NCBI GenBank assembly: GCA_903813345.2 | Contig: CAIIXF020000007.1 | Span: forward strand, 8,993,730-9,057,729 | Direction: 5' to 3' | DNA length: 64,000 nucleotides | From: Owenia fusiformis | Taxonomy: Eukaryota > Annelida > Polychaeta > Sabellida > Oweniidae | Part shown: piece by piece, positions 40,501 through 55,500 of the stretch | How positions within the stretch are numbered: position 1 is the first letter of the stretch | How the letters are laid out: each line of letters starts with the position of its first letter | The notes under the pieces: model-generated | Databases searched by the model: none | The model's input: the letters and a program-made list of their open reading frames with translations, nothing else | Told to the model about the DNA's origin: nothing | Program-made: the position numbers and the translations under genes

Positions 40501-43500
40501 GAGACTCGAGTAATACCCAACCTTTTGATCAAACATTGCACATTAACTGAACTGTAGCCTCATGGGATATAAGGGCCTCTTGTGTTATGTATGAAATGAT
40601 GTTCAGGAATGAATTAATTATTGATGCAATGGATCTATAGGAGATAATCAGACTTTATTCAGTAATTAATTGATTTCATATCTGTATGTATGTACAGGAC
40701 ATTATACATGCTTTCATGGTTAAATACACCAGTAAAAAAAATAGTAAAGATTTGAGCTTAAGTAAATTAAGTTAATATTTTAAAAATTGTATAAAATCAA
40801 AAGCAAATCTTGAGATTCATTCAACTTTTGAAAATATTAGAATTATAAATCATTTTCATAGTGAATATTTAGTTTGGTAAATATTTATGTGATTTCATCA
40901 AATGAGTCTATTTTCATTTTATGATAGAAGCCTGTGTAGGCAGGAAGCTATTGTCTGGTTGCACGGCTTTCGTGTCTGCTACTCATTAATAGTAAAAAAC
41001 ATTGAACTGTTATTACAGGCCTACTCTAAATAAACTGATATAATGTATCTAAACTCCATGCAGGGAAATCTGTTCTATATACGAACATTCGAACATTTGG
41101 CTGCATAAGTGTTCACATTTAACAATATGTTTGGAATTATCAGTAATGGAATAAAATAAGTCTTTCAAAAGTGTCCCCTAAGAAAAGCTGTTCACATAAC
41201 AGGTGTTCACATTAAATAATGATGCAATTTCTAATCCTTCTCTCAAATTTAAATAAAATTAAAAAGGTAGAAATCTGAGATAGCAAATTAAAAAGCATGT
41301 ATATGTACTTGTATTTATAAAGTAATAGTTAGTATTTTAGCACTTAGACACTGCTTATATTTGCATGTTTATTTCATATACTGTAGATGTTAACATTTCA
41401 AATCAATTATTTCACAGAGTTCTTTTGTGGCTAAAACTCTTGGTGCCAATAAGGTGCTTCAGTATGCTAATGGGGGTCTCCTGGCACCCCTCCAGCCGAA
41501 TAATGTTAACCTGTTACCAACAACCTTGTCCAAGAAGGAACAAGAGGTATGATGAGCTGATGTGTTGCCTGTCTTGCTGTAGAACCTGTTTATGTAACCC
41601 CCCCTGTCTCCTAACTCTTTCTTTCTTTGTTTAGTTATGGGCTAATTGTATTTTGGTGGTCGGACTATATGACTTAATGTACATCTACTTTCTGACTTTT
41701 TGACTATGACTTCTGTACTTTGTGATTGTATTCTTCTGACTTATCCCATTTCATCTATTTTCTAACTCAAATCTTTCTTTCAAATTATAATCTGGTTGTG
41801 TTGATCTCTTCTGTCTCCAATTAAATCTTCTTTTAGATAATACACTTGGATTGTGTTGACTAATATCCATCTTTTTAACAATCTTTTTCAATCCTATCAA
41901 AAAGGTTTATCCGTCATAAACATTTTTTCAGATAAAACTGACTGCAAAATATTCATCCTACTGTACATCTTTAGAAGTTTGTCAGTAACTGTTTACATGA
42001 AATTGGGGCCAACAGTATCTGACATTTGATATAGGATAAACTATTTTGCAGTATGTTTAATTTTATCTTAGAAATATCTCTTTCTATATAGTTACATGTA
42101 TTTAATTGTATTGCAAGTTATTAAGTCATTCTGAAGATATTTCCTTACCTGATCAAAACAATGCTGATCATCTATAAAAAGTATGAAGACCCCATCCCAT
42201 TTTAGATTTCAATTTATATTGCCATGGTCTTTCTAGATGGAGAAAACTCATAGTCGTTCATTAGTATTGCAGACTTTGTTTGTGTCCAAATTGCAATATG
42301 GCCAAGTCCCATGTCTTTAGGTTTTTAAATATGGCAATTGACTCTATTTGATTCTAACCCTGTTTTGATCACTACTGCACAAGTAAAATTCACTTGCTTG
42401 TAAGCCCTATACAATGACCTTGTTTTGTTCATGCCATTTTATTCTGTGACATATCACCAATACACATACTTGTTCATCTGTATGTTTTGGACACTATGTT
42501 TGCACACTGACATCTATTTTAATTTAATCAAATAATTTATATATAATATGACCCAGTAGGAAGTTGAAAGCACCTGGACCATTGTGTGATCAACAAGTTA
42601 AAATAATTGTACTTTTCAGCACCTTAAAAATTCATGTTTGTTATAACACAGCTGTAGATAAATTAATAAATATTGCAGACAACACGACGGAAAAATGTTC
42701 GCCTAACTGGCTCAGCAAAATCTAACTCCAGCACCGAATCTAATATAAACGAACCAATCACAGCTGTTAGTTTGGTGTATGTCGAACCAAAGCAGGTAGC
42801 ACGACTGTTTTAACTGACTGATTTATTGTACTAATGAACTATCGTTATTGTACTAATGCATTGTTTTTTATTGTACTAACAATTACGCTTTGTTTTTATA
42901 GTACAAATAGATTGTTCTTTTATGAAGAAGTAGATATGTAGTTGTGTTTTATTTTTAGATATTGTATTGAAAGCATGTGGTTGGAATGATCTTTTTCAAT
43001 TTTACTTAACATTGAATAACTGGGAATTGGGATGACTATTTTCTTGAACAACTTGCTTTTTTAATAACATAATTATCAAAATATAGTAAATCCTGTATAT
43101 GGTAAACACTGTTAGAGGCACAAAAAGTGTTCACTGTTGGTGTCTACTACAGAGACTCAGCTTTTATACAGAGACTTTATATGAGCAATGGTGTTTACCA
43201 GGGACAGGTTTTACTGTACAATAGACTGTCTGTTAAGGTCTCAGAATAATGGTCCACACCTCCCCATCTCTCATCTTCTAATCAGTAACCTTTAATATTC
43301 ATATTTTCCTAAAAGTAAGTTATGTTCCTCAGGCATTTCAATTAATGTAAACTGTATACATGGAGTGTATGTGTATCATTATCTGAAAGACCTTAACATC
43401 TAGTCTGTCATTAGCTATCAGGAGATCAACAGGAGTTTCATTTATAACTTCAGCTTCATCTTTATACTGTGGTAAAGTGGTCTTCTAGATATATGAGCTG

Positions 43501-46500
43501 CTCTGTGTATGAAGTCTACTTACATATAAAGTAGATCATGCATGTTTGCTTTGTGTATATGATGATTTTCTTCTCTTCTCTTGGAATTATTTAACATCGA
43601 TTGTAGATGCACAGAGACGATTTCCATATTTTGAATTTTCGAGATACATGTACTAATATTTTAAAATGTATGTCATTTTTTTCATATTGCATGGCATTTG
43701 ATCTTTTGATTGTTATGATTACTATATTGTCTATATCTACTGTACAGGGGTGATCCAAAAACACTTCTGCATTTGAACTTTTCAGGGAAGGACGGAAGGT
43801 GTATATAAATATGTTATGACCTAAAGCCTCAGCATCTAATTCTGACTTGAAAGAGTTTTGGATCGCCTCTAGTATATTTTGTAGTTGAGTATATAATAGT
43901 TATTTAATACATAATTATTACATTATAAAGTCGATAAGTCCTTTGTTTCATTATTTGAATGTAACTTAGATGCTGATTATGTTGTTTTTTCTCTAAGTAT
44001 AAAATAACATGAGCAATGTGGCCCAATGACTATGCTTGTAAAAATTACATTGTTTGTTTTCACATTTTTCCAGGAATCCTTACATGAACCCTTGTTGTGG
44101 GACACTGTTGATGATGAAGAGGAAATAGAAGTTCCTACGCCAAGAGAAACAAGTGCCTCCTCCCATGTTTTAGAAAAGGATGAAGAGGCTGAAGTTGAAA
44201 CTGAAATGTCCAAACCAAGAAATCTCAAAAGTGAGTATAAGGACTTTTAATTTTTGTAGCCATATCTTATGCATCTGCATAGCTGGTTATAATCTTTGTG
44301 TTAAATGCTAAGTACTTGAGAGCTGACTTTTTTCATGGACTGTCTCTAGTTCGTATATGGCACCATGTAGTTTGACTCTCTTCAGGTATGTATAATTTAT
44401 CTATTGCATAATTGGAGTCCGCCTTCATTCAGGTGTATCTCGCTCCTCTATTGTATCATGGGAATTGACAATGTTTCAGGTGAAACTAGTGCACTAAGTT
44501 CTGGAGATGAGGAAGCATATGAAGAAGGATCTGGTGATGAGAATGTCCAAGATGATGAGACAATTGAAAATTACACTGCTGACTTAGATAATGATGATGA
44601 TGGTACTTCTCTATTGTTATTTGAATGTTTTCTTTTGTAGGATGTTGTAGAGCTGCATGCAGTTTAGACACACCATTCACTCTTGATCACCCTTAGATAC
44701 TATTTGTGGCTTGACAGTACCCACACTTGAGTGTAGTATTGCTGTTGTTTGTATTGAAATATGTACATGTATTTCACTATTATATAAGGCACTATATGAT
44801 TTATATGATGTAATATGATTATTTTATTCGCGATGTTGTCAATTTATGATTATTTTTCTCTTGCTTTTAATAATAGATTTTTTTAAACTTTTATTTATTT
44901 CAGATATTGCATTAGTTTCTACCCAAAATTCCTTGAAAAAATATCTTCATAAGTTGAGAAAAGTCAATCTGAAATGGCAATTTTAGATACTTTTCCTCCA
45001 ATAGTTTCAATGACCATTTTTTGAATACACAGAGATATTTTGTCACTTGCACTAAATGTAAAATGAGATTTGACTGTCATTGTTTCCCATTGTTGTTGTT
45101 TGCAGAAGTAGTGAAGCGTGTTAAGGGTAGGTCTTTGGACATTGTGTCATTCTATATGTGAATGTATTTGCTTTGTTTATGGTGTGCATAGTGTATGATA
45201 TTTAGCTGAATTGTTTACAGTCATACATTTGATATTGCTTTCATGAAAAATTGAGTGTATAATGATTTGTTGATTATCTTGTACTGTATCCAGAGTGCCC
45301 CGACAAGCTCTTGTTGGTTTGGTGAGTTTGGTGGTTTCTTTTAAACGTAGACATAGTTATCTTTTAAAATTTAGCTAACTGGAATCACTGCAAGGGGAGT
45401 CAGGATTTAGTTTCAATCTTAGTGTCTGCAAGAATTTAATTAGTTTTTTTGAACTAACAAAATATTCTTTTCAGGTGGAAAAGCTCAAGTGTGAATATGA
45501 TGAGTTGTTGTTTGCAGTTGATTGGAAATTTGTGATTTTGAAGTATTACTGTATATGATTGGCTTTGCTTTGTGAAACAATTGAATAAGTTACAATCATT
45601 TGTGCATTTGTATTGTCTAAATATTTATTCCAGTTGGGTACAATTCTAGGTGCATAAAATATAGATTTGAATAAAATGAAGGTGACATTTATGATATATC
45701 CAGTAAATGCATCTTACATACAATCTTATTGTCTTCCCCCTTTCATTTTTGCTAACAATGTTCTTATATTAATAGTACCTTTTGGAATCACATTCAAGAT
45801 TTGTCTAAATGTTATGATGTTTATTTTAAATGAGAATAATTCTATAAAGTTACATGTGTAAAAATTGACAATACATGATTATTTTACAATATGTATACAT
45901 TATTATGATCAGTTGTGTATAAATTATAACATTTCTTTTGAACAGAGTTGGTGAAACCATATATAACGTGGAAAACAGGTTGGCAAAATTAGTGACTTTG
46001 ATTTTGTTTGAATGCATAATACATTGTTTTAACAGGACCCAGTTTCTCAAAATCATAGATTGCTATAAGTAGTTCACAATATTTTTGAGAATCAGGCTAA
46101 TCTCCAACAAGAATATTTTGATATGAGTTTAGTGATTGATCCCATAACAAAGTGTGGTTAGTTTATAAGACATCCTGAAAGATATAACATAATTGATTGA
46201 TTTAATACAGTAATATAAATCTAATCTACAGATTTAATCTACAATGTTGCTTATTGTTTCGAAGTAATGGCCTCTAGCTAATATCATTGTGTTTTATTAA
46301 TTAACTGGCTGTTGTTTTAATCCACATATTAATTAACTGTTGTTTGTAATTAATTCCTTCACTGTAGAGTACAACTGACAAATGACTGCATACACTGAGT
46401 GTCACTCAGATCTGTACTATCTGTAATGTGGTATGGTGCATGTAGCAACTAAAAAGTTTAATATTATGTTGACTCTATGTTTGACTCCTGTTTAATTTCA

Positions 46501-49500
46501 TTGTATGAACACACTTTGAGAACTATATTTACATAGATTCAAAATATTTACATGTTTGTAACTTTCTATCATTGACAGATCTACACTATATTAGAATTGG
46601 AGAGAAGAAAAGATACCCATTTTCATTAAATCAGTCAAGTGTGAATTAAACCTTCAATGGTCTTTAACTACTTAATTGTAGATCAAATTAAAATTGCGAA
46701 AAGAGATGTGAAGAAAATTGACATGGACTTCAGTCGAGTAAAGAAAACAGGTGTGGGTAAGAAGGCGCCACCTGGTGGAAAAGGTCCTAAAGCTCCAAGG
46801 ACAAGACCAGTAGCTGGCATAGCAGAGGAAGAAGAAGAGGAAGAGGTAAATATTCTTGAGCCTTGTTATAAGCTACACCAATATTCACACTATCATTAGC
46901 ATTGATTTCACTAAGTATATCATTAGCATCAGTCAGTTGGTGGTTGCAGTATACAGTGTATTTGACTGAGATTCTTCATCAGGTCTGTTGGAATCTGTAA
47001 TTGGTCAAATATTTGTGAGTATTACCTCATTTTCCACCTAGTCTAGAATCATCAAATTAGTTATTCATAATTGAATACTCAAGAAAATTGTTCTTCATCT
47101 TAGCAGCCTGATAAGGAAGAGGAAGATCATCTTCCTGAATATGAGGATATACCAGAGCTAATCCAAGAGATCATAGAGCAGCCCTGGTTCCCCAAGGGAG
47201 CTGAACCCACCACAAAGGGTGTCACTGAGGCATTTATAGGAATCATGGACAATGTGGGTGTGCCCCAACATAAGCAACTCTGCTCATATATTCCACGATT
47301 GAAGAAGTAAGTCAATCACCATTATAATGGGAGTATGAAAGCATTCAACAAGTACCACCAAAAATAATTGTGACACTGTTCTAGCCACTGTTTTTTTTTG
47401 TTTCCAGCTGGCATCTGTAACAAATTTTGTTTCTTACCAACAGTAAAGAAATAAATCTGTAACATATTGTCACACTTTCATTAACAAGATTTGTAAAGGT
47501 AATAACCCTCAATGTGGTGACATTTTACTAAGGCTTGCTCTTGTTTTCCAGTGAGCTGGATTTAGCCCCAGAGCTTCTGGACCAGCTTATAGATAAGCTA
47601 AGGGAGCAGCTAAAGCATCCGGTGGCTGGGATTCGGATGACTGCAGTCAGGACACTAGAGGCTTTGGGATTGAACCGTAGGGAGATTATCATGGATCTAC
47701 TTCCTATGCTGATAGATGACCATGTGAGCACTTATATATTTATTGTATACTTATTTATGTTTATTTATATTATTTGAGAGATTTTCTAGGATTGGAATTT
47801 TAAGTATGTTAGATAGATTTAATTTGTGATTCGATGTGTTAAGGTCGGGATTGGTACCATCATAGATTTTATATTGGTAACATTTGAAATAAGGAGATAT
47901 TTATTTTTTAATGCTACAATTGATGCATGTACATTGTACGTGTATTTCTTCAGAGAAATCACATTTCAATGTCTCAGTGATTCAAAGTAATTGATAGAAA
48001 CTAAGCCTCTAACCAAATATGCTTGAATTTATCAGCCACAACCTTTGCCCCCTCTGGACATTAAAAATTCTCCAGCCAAATTACCAGAAATAAAACATGG
48101 CTATGAGAAATATTCTCGGTCCAATCGTAAGACACTTCCACCACTGGGGAATAGCAAGTCTGTAGATATGAAAGTCAAAAGTAAAGAAGTGTTGGAGAAG
48201 GTATAGTAATGCTCATTGTCAGGATGATCACCTCAATGCTTTAAATGTATTACTTTCACTGGAATAGAAATGATGCTTTAACAATTAGGATTTTGCCTGA
48301 ATTGGGCTTTATTGTATCTCTGAAATGCATGGTTTTGAGGAGTCAGTGGTCATCTTTCTTTTTGGCCATACTATGGCTGGTTACACTATGGCTGGATGTA
48401 CTATGACAAATACCTTCACTATAGCTGGCTGCACTCTGATTGGCTGACCTTTATGGATGGCTACATTTTTGGCAGGCTATACTATGACAGCCTTACTATG
48501 TCACCACACAAGTGGTGACATACTGTATTTTTATACACTGTAGTCTACAACTTATTTTGTGGACTAAGTGTTTGGCAGTTGGTATTGGTGTTTGACGGTT
48601 GATACTCGATAGTCAGTGTCTGTAACTAATGGCAGGTGGTGACATTTTGCATGTTTATTTCTTGTTAATGTAGCAACAGTATGACTCACCATACTTTGAT
48701 TGACACTTTACAGTAGCTCAGATGTCTGGTCTCATATTAAAGGCTATTGATGTATTTGTTGCAACCCTTTAGATATTTAGTGTACAAGTTTTCACAAATC
48801 ATGCTATATGAGTATATTAGTATATTTACTGTCAACATAAGCAAACTAGGTGCACGTCATGCATTTTTATATTTAATTTTGATATTATCAGATCAAAATT
48901 GAGAACTTCTTACATAAATCTGGGGTTCTGTGTAAGAAATATTTGCATGCCTGGAATGAAGCCATTCCTTTTTTCGTTGGTTTCAATGCGGGTGCATGAA
49001 TGCGTACACACACATTTCTCTCTTTCTAGATGTTCTTCATGTATTGTTTTAACATTTACAAATGCAATTGATTAATACATTAAAAAGTAAATCTTAAGAA
49101 AATGATGAAGTATTTTGAATGATTTTATTGACTATTAACAAAAATTGTCAGTTTTTCAATTTTTGATGGCTGGCTAGGAAGTGTTAAATATGTAACATTA
49201 GTACATGTAACTTTTCTTTATCTACAATTACAGACAAAATAACTGAACCATAGGATATGAATGATGTTTTCCCTCCATTATATGATTGTGTGTAAAATAC
49301 AGGTATAAGACTTATCAGCACAAAATGTCTATTTATTATCATATGTAGTCATTCTTTAAATATTCCATTCTTTTAACATCTATTCACCATAACTATGCAA
49401 TCATTCTTTAAATATTCCATTCTCTTATATACAGGAGGAAATAAGTAAAGCTGGGCTGCAGGCACTACAAACGCTGACTGGTATAAAGGATAAAGACAGC

Positions 49501-52500
49501 CTCCTTCACTTGCTACAAGATGCTGATGTAAACCCTCCCTTCTCAAGCAAGGCAGATGAGGTAAATGTGTTCATAATATACTGAAATATATTTGCTGCAG
49601 TTTTCTGATTCTTTAAATGGACTGCGTTAAAACATCAATGCATGCCATATCACATTTTCCTTTGGGGGTAGGGGTTAAAACTTATCAATTTCTTTTGTTG
49701 GGTTACATTGATTTTATGAATTAAAGTAAAGGCAAAGTGTTTCGGTTGAATTTTAGATGGAAAGTCAGAATGAATTCAGTGGTTCTGCATGCATTGAATT
49801 TTTTATGTAGTTTATGATGCCTTTTGAATTACATATTTGATTCCAGTTTTAATCTTCAATAACACACACATCTATTTTCTGTTCACTCTTTATAGAACTT
49901 TTGCAACCATGTTCCCTCATGTCTCACATTCTTCAAATTGGACTTTTTTATTAATATATTTAAAATATTTCTTTTTATATTAATTTTCAATTTGTGTGTA
50001 TATTATTCTTCCATCTAAGTCTTGTGTTAAGAGCCTAAAATAAAATCCAGGCTACTTGTATTTTACCTGGTGCTGTTGTATTCAATACAGTATTATTTAT
50101 CCCATCGAACGAAGTTCGGAGGGATATAGGGAACGCCTCCGTCCGTCCGTCTGTCCGTACGTACGTCCGTACGTCCGTCCGTCCGTCCGTCCGTCTGTCC
50201 ATCCGTCCGTCCGTCCGGGCGATAACTCAAATACCGTTGGCCCGATTTTGTTCATATTTTGTATACATATACCTTATAGGAGTAGAAGTTCTGTTCGAAA
50301 GCCGATTTTCAAAATGGCCGCTCATTTCAAAATGGTGGCCATTTTAGTGCCGATTTTACAGTAATTTAGGTACAATATGTAAAACTGTAATAGCAATATG
50401 TTTTAAGTGTAAAAAAATTATAAAGGACATTAATAAAGCTACAAATGTAGATATTAAAAAAGCACATGGCAGCCATCTTGAAAAATGGCGGCCTTTACTC
50501 GTTATTTTACGATTTTTGCTGTAACTCGAAAAGTAGTTGAGCGATTTTGTTCATATTTGGTATGTGAATACTATAAACATTGCACACTGTCTAAAGACAC
50601 TTTTGGTAGAAGGCGGCCATTTTGAAAAATGGCCGCCATTTTAACGTATTTTACTATAACTCGAAAAGTAGTGGAGCGATTTTGTTCATATTTGGTATGT
50701 GAATAGTATAAGCATGGCACACTGTCCTATGACACTTTTGGTAGAAGGCGGCCATTTTGAAAAATGGCCGCCATTTTAACGTATTTTACTATAACTCGAA
50801 AAGTAGGGAAGCAATTTTGTTCATATTTGGTATGTGAATACTATAAGCATGGCACACTGTCCTATGACACTTTTGGTAGAAGGCGGCCATTTTGAAAATA
50901 TTTTGAAAAATGGCGGCCATTTTAATGTATTTTACTATAACTTGAAAAGTAGTTTTTTTTTGAAAAATGGCCGCTATTTTAACATATTTTTTTACTATAA
51001 CTCGAAAAGTAGTGGAGCAATTTTGTTCATATTTGGTATGTGAATACTATAAGCATGGCACACTGTCCTATGACACTTTTGGGAGAAGGCGGCCATTTTG
51101 AAAAATGGCCGCCATTTTAACGTATTTTACTATAACTCGAAAAGTAGGGAAGCAATTTTGTTCATATTTGGTATGTGAATACTATAAGCATGGCACACTG
51201 TCCTATGACACTTTTGGTAGAAGGCGGCCATTTTGAAAATATTTTGAAAAATGGCGGCCATTTTAATGTATTTTACTATAACTCGAAAAGTAGTGAAGCA
51301 ATTTTGTTCATATTTGGTATGTGAATACTATAAGTATGTCACATTGTCTAATGACACTTTTGGTAGAAGGTGGCCATTTTGAAAAATGGCGGCCATTTTA
51401 ACGTATTTTACTATAACTCGAAAAGTAGTGGAGCGATTTTGTTCATATTTGGTATGTGAATACTAAAAGCATGGCACACTGTCTAATGACACTTTTGGTA
51501 GAAGGTGGCCATTTTGAAAAATGTTTTGAAAAATGGCCCCGCGTATTTAACTATAACTTGAAAAGTAGTTCAGCGATTTTGTTCATATTTGGTATGTTTC
51601 ATATTTTATATGTGAATACTATAAGCATGGCACACTGTCTAATGACACTTTGGGTAGTAGGCGGCCATTTTGAAAAATGACCACCATTTTTAAGTTTTTT
51701 ACTATAACTCGAAAAATAGTGGAGCGATTTTGTTCATATTTGATATGTGAATACTCTAAGCATGGCACATTGTCTAATAAAACTTTGGGGAGTAGTCGGC
51801 CATTTTGAAAAATGGCCACCATTTTTATAGGTGGCTACTAAAAGCATATTATTTCTTCTGATGACAACTTGGCTAACCATTTTGAAAATGGTGGCCTTTC
51901 TGGTGTGTTGTTTTATGATATTTGCTATTTATTTCGTTTGTAAAAATGCCAGCCATTTCTGTTCGATGGGATTTGCTACGCTTTGGCGTTGCCGTTGTTC
52001 TGGTTTCATAACTGGTCCGTATTAAGAAATCCCCAGTATATTACCTGTCGAGTATATTACTTCCTAACTGCTCCCACTATATCTAGTATCGAAGAATGTA
52101 CAAATATCTTGATGCAAGGCTTTCGATGGAATCTTGATGCAAAATTTCCCTTGCATTCCAAAGTTTTAATTTTCACCACTGCATGACTTTTGGCACTTAT
52201 TTTCTAACTTAACTAAGGGTCAAGACAAAAGTATCAATGTGTTTTAGTTCGTAAGGAATAAAAGCTTACTTTTGATGAAAAACATTGAAATTGAAATGTG
52301 TAACTTGCATTTTAATTTTTATGAAAAATTGAACATTGATATTTTTAAACAGTCCCTAATCACTCTTTTGTATAACTATGTTTGATTTTATATTGTACTC
52401 TTTGATATAATGTGCACCATAGGATGCCGTTCTGAAACGTCTTTCTCAGCTTAGACTCACTGAGTCTGTCGAGGAACCAGCTTGGTTGCTTAACTGGTTA

Positions 52501-55500
52501 CAGGATGCTGATGGATCATTTGGTTGTGATGATCCAGAAATGGAGGTAAAATACAACATACAATGAGTTACCATGGAAACTAGTGATTTTATCAATTCAA
52601 TTCACCAGCTGCTGTTCATTTGAAATCTTAGTTTGTGGATGAAGCATGGAAGTTATCTGAATGTTAAAAGTAATCCTACAATGCACTTATTTACAGAATT
52701 TAAAGTAACAAAATTAAAGAAGGAAAACCCATAGTTAAACTACGAAAGCAAAACTTCAACCTAACCTAAATCCTTAAACTGAAACCCTGACTCATATATT
52801 GTATGTTGCTTCTTAGGAGCTGACTGATGCTAATGATCCCACACTAAAAGATGCTCAGAGGTCCAGAACCAAACCATCAGTTAAGAAGAAGGCTAGACAA
52901 AGAAACACAAGACTCTTACAAGGTAAAACAAGTACAAATATTTAGTTAAATGAATTTGATCTTAAATGCATTCTGTATTTGTGCTAATCCCTTTGTGAAA
53001 ATAATGTTTGTTTAGCTTATAATGTGTGTCTTTTGTTGTTTGAACCTTGATATATTGCTGTGTTGTTATTGTATATATGGTTGGTACACTGGTACAAACT
53101 AGAATTAAACATCACATTTTATTTTCTGATTACTGTAATTTTGCACAATTGATCTGAGCTGTGTTGTTAAAAAATCAGATTAAGTCTTGCAACAAATCAA
53201 ATTCTGCTGCCTTAGATGACACAATGGGATTTGATGTTATACAAGCCAAATTATTTAATATGAAACAATATATTTGAAGACCTTTATGTGTACGTGTAAA
53301 GACATTTAGAAAAAACCACTAGTATGCCAAACACCTTCAACTTTTTGTGTTTTATTTAATTGATGTTAAACTTTACAGCCATTGTTGATCATAGCATTGA
53401 CTATGCTCTTAGGAGACATAATATCAGGAAAAGCAGGCCTATTTTCATACTTCCTAAAGTTCAAAGGCCAAAAAGGGGTATATATTCACATCACGTTATT
53501 CTATTCTAACAAATTCAAGATAACAATTAACATCACCTTTTTTGTCACTGGGTCCCAAGCACTGAGCTTTGGGGAGCTTCAAGTCTCTCCCCCTCCCCCC
53601 TAATCTACTTCATCATGGCCACTTGTTGGGAAGTGTTTAGTGAGGGGGTCTCAAGGGCTTGTAGCTAGACTGCTCTGAGCTTTGGGGAGCTTCAAGTCTC
53701 TCCCCCTCCCCCTAATCTACTTCACCATGGCCACTTGCTGGGAAGTGTTTAATTAGGGGGTCTCAAGGGCTTGTAGCTAAACTGCACTGAGCTTTGGGGA
53801 GTTTCAGATTAATACAAATTCCATGAACACATATGTGTTAAAATTCATGCAATGTTAAGTCAGGCAAGACAGCTCTGGAAAAGAATCAAATATTCTCTAT
53901 GAGATATATGCATGGATTTTATGTAGGCTATACTTAACATTGCACATTCAAGATGAAAGCTTATTATTTGCTTGTTCACACTGTAGCTGATTTGCACGTG
54001 TAGATGAGTGTATGTAGTCATTCATGGTTCACTTTTTAGATGTCATCTCAAAAGTTTCGCACTAAATTCTACCTGTAAATATTATCTTCTAGTCCACTTA
54101 CCTACCTTTGTTAACTAAACCACATAATTGAAAGTGTGAATTGTTTTTCTTACCATTTATATGTAAAGCATTACACTAAAATATGGTTTGCCCCTTTTAG
54201 CTTTTAGTTATACAAGGACAAGTAAAACATTATTTTACCACACACCCACTTCATAAAAGTCATTACAATGTAGAATTCAGTGTGGAACTAATGAGATGAA
54301 GCCTAAATGTAGTTAATGTATATGCTTCAATTTTTCTCTTTTTGCATGTTTAAATTGCTTATCTAGCTTGATCTATATTCTAGAATTTAGCATGTCGTTC
54401 AAACTGCAGTAGCAGCTTAGTTTTAGTTGGGTTAATATTGTAGGTTGTACAATGTAAAATGTGGCATGTATTTAATATGTATAATTTCATTTAGTTTTAA
54501 AAGTGTTAGGCACTTGAATTAGTAATTTGATAATAGAAATATTGCTGCACATAATGTGGATTTAGTCCAGGGGTAGATTATCCTCCAAGACTTCAAATTT
54601 TGTTCACATTTCTTCCACTTTGATTTCATATTTTTTATTTAAGTTTGTAGTTCAGAGCAGTATGTACTGTAGTTGCACCTAGTTTAAAACCTGATTTTAC
54701 TGAATTATTGTCATATTTTATTTAAAGTTTTTTATTTAATTAAAGTATTTTATTTAATTTTAACTTCATAGATGGCAGACAAAAATCAGGAGCACTTCGA
54801 CTTGTTTCATCTCCAAGAACTCAGACAGGAAGTTCAAAGACCCCTGCTGATGATAGTAAATCAGGACCCACTGATGCAACACAAGCACAGTTTGGTTCCA
54901 GTCGCACTACTTCATTTACTCCTGGTAGACCCGGGATGAAGAAAGAACACCCAGACAAATCAGACCAAGCTAAAGCCAATGCTGCGAGACTACAGAAAGT
55001 CAGGTGAGTCGTGATTTAAAATATGAGTATATACTGCTTAACTTATGCTTATAAGTCAACTACCTTAAGCTTGGATAATTGTTTTGATTCAACAAGGTAA
55101 ATTAATTGAATAAAAATATTAATAAGCTAGAAGAATAGCAATACAACTAATATACATTACTTTATTGTAAAGTGTTCCAATTAACCAATTAGTTAAGCTA
55201 GTAATGTAGTGTAGTGTATTTTATAGTGTAGTGCAGTAAAACCTGTATATCCAAACACTTCTAGAATCCAATAACATATCAATGTGAACACTTTTTCTCT
55301 GTTCCAAATTTGTTATCTCCCATTGACTCTCTTATTAAAAAACCTTGAAATGTGAACACCTGCTAACTGAACACATTTGCTAGTCCTAGTGACATTTTGA
55401 TCATACAGGTTTTACTGTATAAGCACTGTAATGTCATGTAGTGTAGTTGAATAAATTATTTATGATATTTAATCTAGTTAAATCCGTTTCCCTGTTTTAG

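Noticed and set aside
44904-44986. Alternative terminal exon (DIALVSTQNS...)
   Set aside because: Acceptor and phase fit, but the sequence has no clear coding character and no poly(A) signal was identified close by; kept only as part of the cassette-hotspot observation.
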